Shown here: positions 32,744-38,441 of the stretch, piece by piece
Numbering within the stretch: position 1 is the first letter of the stretch
Layout: every line of letters starts with the position of its first letter
Made by a program: the position numbers and the translations under genes
Origin: an uncultured Opitutaceae bacterium
GTDB taxonomy: Bacteria > Verrucomicrobiota > Verrucomicrobiia > Opitutales > Opitutaceae
Assembly: GCA_903916755.1 (NCBI GenBank)
Contig: CAIWXW010000098.1
Coordinates: 1 to 38,441, forward strand
Reading direction: 5' to 3'
Length of the DNA: 38,441 nucleotides
Notes under the pieces: model-generated
Databases searched by the model: none
Told to the model about the DNA's origin: nothing
Seen by the model: the letters and a program-made list of their open reading frames with translations, nothing else

Positions 32744-35700
32744 ATGACCCCGCTCCTGCCCGCCTGCCTGCGTCGCCCCTGGGCCCTGGCCCTCGTCCTC
32801 CTCCTGCCCGCGACCGCCCGGACCGACACCGGCACCGTCTCGCTCGCGGGCGAATGGAACTTCGCCCTCGACCGCGCGAACACCGGCGTGGCCGAGCAGT
32901 GGTTCGATCGGGACCTGGAGCAGCACATCAAGCTGCCCGGGCTGGTGGAGGCCCAGGGCTTCGGCGACCCGATCGCGACCGACACCCCGTGGGTCCTGTC
33001 GCTCTACGACCGCTTCTGGTACCTGCGGGCCGATTTTAAGGCGTACGCGGAGCCGGGGAAAGTGAAGGTGCCGTTCCTGAGCCAGCCGCCCCGGCACTAC
33101 GTGGGCGTCTCCTGGTACGAGCGGAAGGTGGCGATCCCCGCCGCCTGGCAGGGCCGCCGGATCGGCCTCCACCTGGAACGCACGCGCTGGGAATCAAGCG
33201 TCTGGCTCGATGGAACCAAGATCGGCTCCGTGCGCAGCTTGGTCGCGCCCCATGATTATGACCTGGGCATCCTGACTCCGGGGACCCACCGCCTCGCCGT
33301 GCGACTCGACACCCACATGCTCCTGCCCTACCGCCCGGACGGGCATGCCGTGTCCGATTCGCTGGACGCGGCCTGGAACGGGATCGTGGGCGCAATCGAG
33401 CTGCACGCGACCAGCCCGGTCTGGATCAGCGACGCCCAGGTCTTCCCCGACGTGGCCACCCATTCGGCCCACATCAAGGTGCTCCTGGGCAACGCGGGCG
33501 GAAGCGCCGGCCGCGGGACCATCTCCGCCGGCGGCGTCTCGCAGCCGATCGAGTGGGACACCCAGGGCGGCGCGGCCGAGCTGGACGTCCCCCTCGGGGA
33601 CCGGACGCCCCTCTGGGACGAATTTCATCCCGTGCTGCAGCATCTCGCGCTCCGGCTGTCGGGCCCGGGGGCGGAGGACCGCCGGGACCTGAGCTTCGGC
33701 CTGCGCGATTTCCGGACCCAGGGGCAGGACTTCGTCATCAACGGCCGGATCGTCAACCTGCGCGGCACGCACAACGGCGGCGACTTTCCCCTGACCGGCT
33801 CGCCGGCGACCGACATCGAATACTGGCGGAAACTGTTCCGGCTCTGCCGTGAATGGGGCCTGAACAGCATGCGGTTTCATTCGTGGTGCCCGCCGGAGGC
33901 GGCCTTCACCGCGGCGGACGAAGTCGGCTTCTATCTCCAGCCCGAAGCCGGCATGTGGAATCCCATCAGCCCCGGCTCGGACATCGAGAAGGAGCTCTAC
34001 GCCGAGACGGACCGGATGCTGCGCGCCTACGGCAACCATCCCTCGTTCGTGATGCTGTCGGCCAGCAACGAGCCGGCGGGCCGCTACAAGGAGGCGCTCC
34101 CCGCCTGGGTGGCGCACTACCACGCGGAGGATCCCCGTCACCTCTACGCTCCCGGCACCGGCTGGAACTGGCTCGATGCCCCCGGCCCGGTGAAGGGCGC
34201 CGACTACCTGGTCAACGTGCGCGAAGGCCGCTTCCCGCTGCGGGGCGCCTCCGCCTGGTTCGGGGGCGACTTCGACGCGGCGCTCCAGGGGGTGGACGTC
34301 CCGATGCTCGCCCACGAGCTCGGCCAGTGGTGCGCGTTCCCGGACTTCAGCGTCATCAAGAAATTCACGGGTTACATGCGGCCCGGCAACTACGAGATCT
34401 TCCGTGATTCCATGGCGGACCACGGGCTGCTCGGTCGCGACCGGGACTTTGCGCAGGCGTCCGGCCGCTACCAGGTGATCTGCTACAAGGAGGACATCGA
34501 GGCCAACCTGCGGACCAAGGGCATGGCGGGCTATCAGCTGCTCGATCTCCACGACTACGTCGGCCAGGGCACCGCCCTCGTGGGCATCCTGGACACGTTC
34601 TGGCAGAACAAGGGCTACATCCAGCCGTCCGAATGGCGCCGCTTCGGCGGCGCGACGGTGCCGCTGGCCCGGCTGCGCCAGCGCGTCTACACCACCGCCG
34701 ACACCCTGGCGGCGGACGTCGAGATGGCGCACTATGGCCTGGAGCCCCTCACGAACGTGACCGCCGGCTGGCGGGTGGTGAACACGGCGGGCAAGACCGT
34801 CGCGGCGGGGGCATGGCCGGCGACCACGATCCCGATCGGGAAGAACTTCCCGCTCGGCCGCGTCACGGTCGACCTGGCCAAGCTGGCGGCGCCGCAGGCC
34901 TACAAGCTGGTGGCGGGGATCGAGGGCACGGCCTACGAGAATGACTGGAATTTCTGGGTTTATCCGGCGGCGGCCCCGGCCCCGGCGCCCGCGGATGTCC
35001 TGGTCACGACGTCGTGGGACCAGGCCGCCGCCAGGCTCGCGGCCGGCGGGAAAGTGCTCCTCTTGCCCCGGGCGGCCGACCTCGGCTGGACCTCCCCGCC
35101 CCTCGACACGCAGCCGGTCTTCTGGAACCGCCTGATGAGCCCAAATTGGAGCCGGATGCTCGGGCTGTGGAACGACATCCACCATCCCGCCCTCGCCGAA
35201 TTTCCGACGGAGGCGAACTGCGACTGGCAGTGGAGCGAACTCCTGCAGCACGTGCGCGCGATCAACCTGGGCGAGCTCCCCCGCGCCCTCCAGCCGATCG
35301 TGCAGCCGATCGACGACTGGAACCGCAACTGGAAGCTGGCCCTGGTCTTCGAATGCCGCGTCGGGGCCGGCCGCCTGCTGGTGTGCTCGGCCGACATCGC
35401 GACCGACCTGGCGGCCCGCCCGGTGGCGCGCCAGCTCCGCCAGTCGCTGCTCGACTACATGCGCGGCCCGAAGTTCGCGCCCAAGACGGCGGTCGCGGCG
35501 GAGGCGCTGGGCAACCTCTGGTACGACTCACGGATCATGAGGCACCTGGGCGCCACGGTGCACGCGGACGGCGCGAACGCCGACGCCCTGATCGATGGTG
35601 ACCCCAACACGTTCTGGGCCGTCGGGCTTCCCGCGCCCCGCGCGCCCACGGCGCCGGCGCTCACGGCGGTGCCGCCGCGCGAGCCCCGCACCATCATCGT

Positions 35701-36094
35701 CAGCTTCCCCGCCCCCGTCTCGATCAACGGCCTCGAGCTGATGACCCGGCAGAACGATCGCAACCACACCGGCGACATTCGCGGCTTCACCATCGACGTC
35801 AGCCAGGACGGCGTCGAATGGCGCCGCGTCGCCGATGGGGAGCTGGCCTCGACGTTTGAGCCCCAGGCCGTGCGCTTCGGCCGCTCGGTCACCGTCCGTT
35901 ACGTCAAGCTGACGGCGCTCTCGGGCTTCGGCACGGATCCGGCCACCGCCCTCTCCGAGCTGGCCGTGCTCTACACCGGGCCCAAGCTCGCGGCCGACGA
36001 CAGCGGGACCGTGAACTACAAGCGCGTCCGCAGCACGAGCGGCGACGTGATCGAGGGGGCGCCCGCGGCCCTGCCGCCGGCCCGCAAAGACTGA
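32744..36094 (+). CDS. secreted glycoside hydrolase family 2 enzyme with C-terminal discoidin-like domain
   Basis: 1116 aa from the ATG at 32744. A signal peptide (about 1-26) precedes the GH2 sugar-binding domain (VSLAGEWNFALDRANTG; HYVGVSWYERKVAIP), an Ig-like domain and a TIM barrel starting near LRGTHNGGDFPLTG. The acid/base is Glu443 in LSASNEPAG, and a good nucleophile candidate is Glu525 in LAHELGQW; the 82-residue spacing fits GH2. Residues about 925-1090 resemble an F5/8 type C (discoidin) carbohydrate-binding domain (DALIDGDPNTFWAVG, FTIDVSQDGVEWRRVADG). Substrate is likely a beta-galactoside, beta-glucuronide or beta-mannoside in plant polysaccharides; motifs alone do not decide. 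It is probably periplasmic or surface-exposed. Confidence 0.85.
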   Translation: MTPLLPACLRRPWALALVLLLPATARTDTGTVSLAGEWNFALDRANTGVAEQWFDRDLEQHIKLPGLVEAQGFGDPIATDTPWVLSLYDRFWYLRADFKAYAEPGKVKVPFLSQPPRHYVGVSWYERKVAIPAAWQGRRIGLHLERTRWESSVWLDGTKIGSVRSLVAPHDYDLGILTPGTHRLAVRLDTHMLLPYRPDGHAVSDSLDAAWNGIVGAIELHATSPVWISDAQVFPDVATHSAHIKVLLGNAGGSAGRGTISAGGVSQPIEWDTQGGAAELDVPLGDRTPLWDEFHPVLQHLALRLSGPGAEDRRDLSFGLRDFRTQGQDFVINGRIVNLRGTHNGGDFPLTGSPATDIEYWRKLFRLCREWGLNSMRFHSWCPPEAAFTAADEVGFYLQPEAGMWNPISPGSDIEKELYAETDRMLRAYGNHPSFVMLSASNEPAGRYKEALPAWVAHYHAEDPRHLYAPGTGWNWLDAPGPVKGADYLVNVREGRFPLRGASAWFGGDFDAALQGVDVPMLAHELGQWCAFPDFSVIKKFTGYMRPGNYEIFRDSMADHGLLGRDRDFAQASGRYQVICYKEDIEANLRTKGMAGYQLLDLHDYVGQGTALVGILDTFWQNKGYIQPSEWRRFGGATVPLARLRQRVYTTADTLAADVEMAHYGLEPLTNVTAGWRVVNTAGKTVAAGAWPATTIPIGKNFPLGRVTVDLAKLAAPQAYKLVAGIEGTAYENDWNFWVYPAAAPAPAPADVLVTTSWDQAAARLAAGGKVLLLPRAADLGWTSPPLDTQPVFWNRLMSPNWSRMLGLWNDIHHPALAEFPTEANCDWQWSELLQHVRAINLGELPRALQPIVQPIDDWNRNWKLALVFECRVGAGRLLVCSADIATDLAARPVARQLRQSLLDYMRGPKFAPKTAVAAEALGNLWYDSRIMRHLGATVHADGANADALIDGDPNTFWAVGLPAPRAPTAPALTAVPPREPRTIIVSFPAPVSINGLELMTRQNDRNHTGDIRGFTIDVSQDGVEWRRVADGELASTFEPQAVRFGRSVTVRYVKLTALSGFGTDPATALSELAVLYTGPKLAADDSGTVNYKRVRSTSGDVIEGAPAALPPARKD

Positions 36095-36115
36095 GCACCC
36101 GGGCCGGCTGGCGCC

Positions 36116-36143
36116 TTGCAATCGCCGGCCGGGCCGGTAGCTT
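36116..36143 (+). promoter_or_regulatory. possible tmRNA promoter
   Basis: TTGCAA (36116-36121) and TAGCTT (36138-36143) are 16 nt apart. This would start a precursor about 55-60 nt upstream of the mature tmRNA 5' end, which RNase P would then trim. Confidence 0.35.
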
Positions 36144-36205
36144 GGTCCCTCACGTTCTTTGATCGCGCGCTTCGCCGATCGATTCTTACCACAATTTCCC
36201 TTTAT

Positions 36206-36560
36206 GGGGGTGTTCCGGATTCGACCCTTGGTCCAAGTGCGCCGCTGCCTGTCGAGAGTGAGGGTCTCTCGTTAAATCCCCTTCAAAACAAATAAACGGC
36301 ACATACGAAGAAATGCCCCTGGCAGCCTAAAACGGCAGCCACGTAAGCCCGGTGACGCCTGCTAGCAGGTGCTTACGTCGACAGCAGGTATAGCGCGCGG
36401 AGTTACTCACGGTTTGCGCGTCGTATCTTCATCCGGGAGTTGGTTGGGGACTAAGCGCGTGTTCTCGCGTAGCCCCGACGAGATTAAACGGACACTAAAC
36501 AGGTAGACGCGGTGCGCGACGGTCAGGGGCACGCGGGTTCAACTCCCGCCACCTCCACCA
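36206..36560 (+). ncRNA. ssrA: transfer-messenger RNA (tmRNA)
   Basis: 355 nt, one-piece tmRNA. The 5' end GGGGGTGTTCCGGATTCGAC and the 3' end GGTTCAACTCCCGCCACCTC followed by CACCA form the tRNA-like half. GGGGGUG pairs with CACCUCC (one G-U), the T arm is intact, and CCA is encoded. The tag reading frame ends at the TAA at 36328-36330 and reads NGTYEEMPLAA if it starts at 36295; codons ATA and CAA precede it in frame, so the exact resume codon is uncertain. The LAA end is the ClpXP-type degron. tmRNA with SmpB rescues stalled ribosomes and tags the unfinished protein. It lies 111 nt after the GH2 gene. Confidence 0.97.
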
Positions 36561-36564
36561 TTTA

Positions 36565-36589
36565 AGCCCCCTCTGGAGGGGGCTTTTTT
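36565..36589 (+). terminator. rho-independent terminator of tmRNA
   Basis: AGCCCCCTC (36565-36573) pairs with GAGGGGGCT (36576-36584) and is followed by a run of six T (36584-36589), starting 4 nt after the encoded CCA. The outermost pairs suggest an 8-bp stem with a CTGG loop. Confidence 0.92.
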
Positions 36590-36626
36590 GTTGGCACTCA
36601 CCTGCTGATCCAGGGAGGCGTGGATC

Positions 36627-36998
36627 CTACTTCAGCGTCGCCAGGTATGAAATCAGGTCCTTCCGCGCCGCGGCATCGGGAACTCCCGAAAATGGCATCA
36701 CATTTCCCGGGACGACCTTTTGCGGCGCCGCCATATAAGCGTCGAGGGTGGTTTCATTCCAAATGATCTCGGACGCTTTCATCGCCCGGCTATAGCGAAA
36801 GCCCGGCGCCGTCCCGGCTTTCCGGCCGAGTAGTCCACCCAGGCCGGGTCCGGTCCCATTGCGCCCGTCGGTCGCGTGGCACACGCTGCATTGAACGAAG
36901 ATTTTTTTCCCGCTTTCGGCATCCGCGGCCAAGGCCGCCGCGCTCAACGATAATCCCAGGACAACGGCGGCGAATTTGCCCGCGGCAAGGTTGCGCAT
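36627..36998 (-). CDS. small class I c-type cytochrome
   Basis: 123 aa with a signal peptide (about 1-25, ending ALAADAES). The single haem site is CSVCH (Cys37, Cys40, His41), and the likely sixth ligand is Met101 in GNVMPFSGVPDA. GTGPGLGGLLGRKAGTAPGFRYS and KDLISYLATLK are as in mitochondrial-type cytochrome c (c550/c2). It carries electrons in the periplasm. It begins 12 nt after the dehydrogenase gene's stop and has a GAAAGG ribosome-binding site, so it is probably the electron acceptor made with that enzyme. Confidence 0.93.
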   Translation of the reverse strand: MRNLAAGKFAAVVLGLSLSAAALAADAESGKKIFVQCSVCHATDGRNGTGPGLGGLLGRKAGTAPGFRYSRAMKASEIIWNETTLDAYMAAPQKVVPGNVMPFSGVPDAAARKDLISYLATLK

Positions 36999-37010
36999 GG
37001 CGGCCTTTCG

Positions 37011-38441
37011 CTAGGAAAGCATTCCCGGCCGACGCACGTAGCGGATGAGATCGTCGCCCAAGCGCAGCGCCAGAGCGGCGAGCGGACCGGTCGGGTTGTG
37101 GCCGGAATTGTGCGGAAAGACGGAGGCGCCGACGACAAATAGGTTCTGGGCGTCCCAATGCTGCAGGCGCGGCGAGACCACGCTCGTGGCCGGATCGGCG
37201 CCCATCGGGGTGCCCCCGGTGATGTGGGTCGATTGGTAGGCCCGCGTGTCGAACGGACTGCGGTAAATGACCGGTTCGCCGACAATGGATGCGCCGCTCG
37301 CCCGGGCAATTCCAGTCATCTTTCCCGTCACGTACTCCAACATGCGGGTGTCATTCGCTCGCCAATCAAATGTCATGCGGACAAGCGGCTGGCCGTAGGC
37401 ATCGCGGTAAACGGGGTCGAGATCCAGAAAATTTTCGCGGTGGGGATAACAGCTGCCGTTGATGGACAGCCGGAATCCATGCGCATACCAGTCTGCGTTC
37501 GCCTGTTTCCACCGCGTGCCCCAGCGCGGCGTGCCCGCCGGCAGTCGGCGCGCCCGGATCGGACGTCCGCTCTGAATGTTGGCCCAGATCGCGCCGCCGC
37601 CGAAAAATCCCAGACCGGTGTGGTCAAAATTGTCGTTGTTGAATTCGTCGATGACGATTCCCGTCGCCCCGCTGGACATGAACGGGTTCATCCAGCGATC
37701 CTTGAAGAACAGAGGCTGCGAGGCTATCCTTTGATAGCAGAAGTTTTTACCGACGACCCCCTTTCCGGTGGCGGCGTCATAGGGCTGGCCCACGCGGCTG
37801 GTGAGCAGGAGCTTGCTGTTGGTCATCGTGAAGGCGCCCAATACCACCACATCGGCCGGCTGCTCCTGCTCCTCTCCGGAAAGGAGATCGACCAGTCTCA
37901 CTCCCCGGATCCGCTTGGCCGCTTCGTCGTAAATGAGACCGACGACATGGCAGCGCGTTCGGAGTTCGAAACCCGCCCTTTGCCGCAGCATCGGGTAGAG
38001 CAAGACGTCGGGGGTGGCCTTCGCCTTGGCTTCGCAGCTGAATCGCTCGCAGTGACCGCAATATTGGCATTGGCCGAGGGTCATGCCGTCCGGATTGGTA
38101 TAAGCCCCGGGGGACGTCGCGGCTGGAATCGGAAACGGCTTGTAGCCGAGCGCGGTTGCGGTCTGCCGGAAAATGGCGCCCGCCTCCGTAATCTCGAGGG
38201 GGCGCTGCGGGTAATGCCCTCGCCGCGGAGCCTCATGGGGGTTTCCGCCGGCGAGGATCCGTCCGTTGATGTTTCCCGCCTGGCCGGCGATGCCGAAAAG
38301 CCTTTCGAATAAATCGTAATAGGGCTCCAGCTCGGCGTAGGTGACCCCCCAATCCTGGATCGGCATATCCGAGGGAATCGCACTCCGGCCATACCGCCCC
38401 TCGAGCCGCGATTTGAGCGTCGGATCGGATTCGGACCAGCG
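37011..38441 (-). CDS. GMC-type sugar/alcohol dehydrogenase large subunit (5' end beyond the window)
   Basis: 476 residues are visible; the N terminus with the FAD-binding GxGxxG motif lies past the right edge. The frame is open from 38441, so the internal ATG at 38366 is not the true start. The middle has LGQCQYCGHCERFSCEAKAK, a cysteine-rich segment seen in the gluconate/sorbitol/fructose dehydrogenase group, where it may bind an Fe-S cluster. The C-terminal GMC block has STHITGGTPMGADPATSVV and NLFVVGASVFPHNSGHNPTG, with the paired catalytic His and Asn/His. Such enzymes oxidise sugars or polyols in the periplasm and pass electrons to cytochrome c. A small subunit with a Tat signal would be expected just upstream, outside the window. 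Confidence 0.88.
   Translation of the reverse strand, partial: RWSESDPTLKSRLEGRYGRSAIPSDMPIQDWGVTYAELEPYYDLFERLFGIAGQAGNINGRILAGGNPHEAPRRGHYPQRPLEITEAGAIFRQTATALGYKPFPIPAATSPGAYTNPDGMTLGQCQYCGHCERFSCEAKAKATPDVLLYPMLRQRAGFELRTRCHVVGLIYDEAAKRIRGVRLVDLLSGEEQEQPADVVVLGAFTMTNSKLLLTSRVGQPYDAATGKGVVGKNFCYQRIASQPLFFKDRWMNPFMSSGATGIVIDEFNNDNFDHTGLGFFGGGAIWANIQSGRPIRARRLPAGTPRWGTRWKQANADWYAHGFRLSINGSCYPHRENFLDLDPVYRDAYGQPLVRMTFDWRANDTRMLEYVTGKMTGIARASGASIVGEPVIYRSPFDTRAYQSTHITGGTPMGADPATSVVSPRLQHWDAQNLFVVGASVFPHNSGHNPTGPLAALALRLGDDLIRYVRRPGMLS

Noticed and set aside
33194-35251. 685-codon minus-strand open frame inside the GH2 gene
   Set aside because: Shadow frame of a gene with both catalytic residues and a signal peptide.
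36530-36560. tRNA-like T arm with CCA
   Set aside because: It is the 3' part of tmRNA, pairing with the 5' end at 36206-36212, not a separate tRNA gene.

Overview
The window is very GC-rich, densely coded DNA from a Gram-negative bacterium (lpxA for lipid A, an Oar-like TonB-dependent receptor, periplasmic hydrolases). The gene set and protein style (MoxR/Bat operon with fused Bat proteins, TPR membrane proteins, DUF2937 protein, GH2 beside xylA) suggest a Verrucomicrobiota member, probably Opitutales/Opitutaceae. This is an inference from content; no 16S or database search was possible. Nearly everything is ordinary chromosomal backbone. The only mobile DNA is at the left edge.

Layout. 1-235: the 5' end of an IS3-type insertion sequence that appears to interrupt a response-regulator gene, of which only about 33 codons remain. 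358-2495 (+): rmuC and a MOSC-domain protein. 2499-2894 (-): a small GGQ-domain ribosome-rescue factor. 2954-10219 (+): a five-gene moxR - DUF58 - batA - batB/C - batD/E operon, in which BatC-like and BatE-like modules are fused to BatB and BatD. 10240-10833 (-): LOG-family protein. 10866-12259 (+): gluQ and a MogA-type protein overlapping by 4 nt. 12299-16293 (-): two overlapping paralogous membrane proteins with C-terminal TPR arrays (TMTC-like). 16410-19640 (-): a large TonB-dependent receptor, head-to-head across a structured 434-bp region with an ECF sigma factor (20075-20818, +).

20914-29434 (-): a long leftward run. In order of transcription it is aroB, a 203-aa unknown with a possible nuclease-like fold, lpxA, pdxA, an IscA/ErpA-type Fe-S protein, infC (with its own good promoter), an Amidase_3 cell-wall hydrolase, an S1/P1-type nuclease and a CpdB-like nucleotide phosphohydrolase. 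29475-30578 (-): FMN-dependent alpha-hydroxy-acid oxidase, divergent from xylA (30727-32052, +). 32073-32633 (-): DUF2937-like membrane protein. 32744-36094 (+): secreted GH2 glycosidase with a discoidin-like C-terminal domain. 36206-36560 (+): tmRNA with a strong terminator. 36627 to the right edge (-): a GMC-type dehydrogenase large subunit (cut by the window) followed by a small c-type cytochrome.

How the genes fit together. The Bat operon is an envelope complex: a MoxR AAA+ ATPase with VWA, DUF58, BatD and TPR partners. The S1/P1 nuclease and CpdB pair looks like a periplasmic route from nucleic acids to nucleosides and phosphate. The GMC and cytochrome c pair looks like a periplasmic sugar or polyol oxidation module. 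GH2 and xylA fit plant-polysaccharide use. tmRNA and the GGQ protein are two separate ribosome-rescue routes in one window. I found no CRISPR array, prophage, recognisable defence island or tRNA gene. The less ordinary items are the two Bat fusions, the tandem TMTC-like genes, the overlapping nuclease/nucleotidase pair, the uncharacterised 203-aa protein and the IS-broken regulator.
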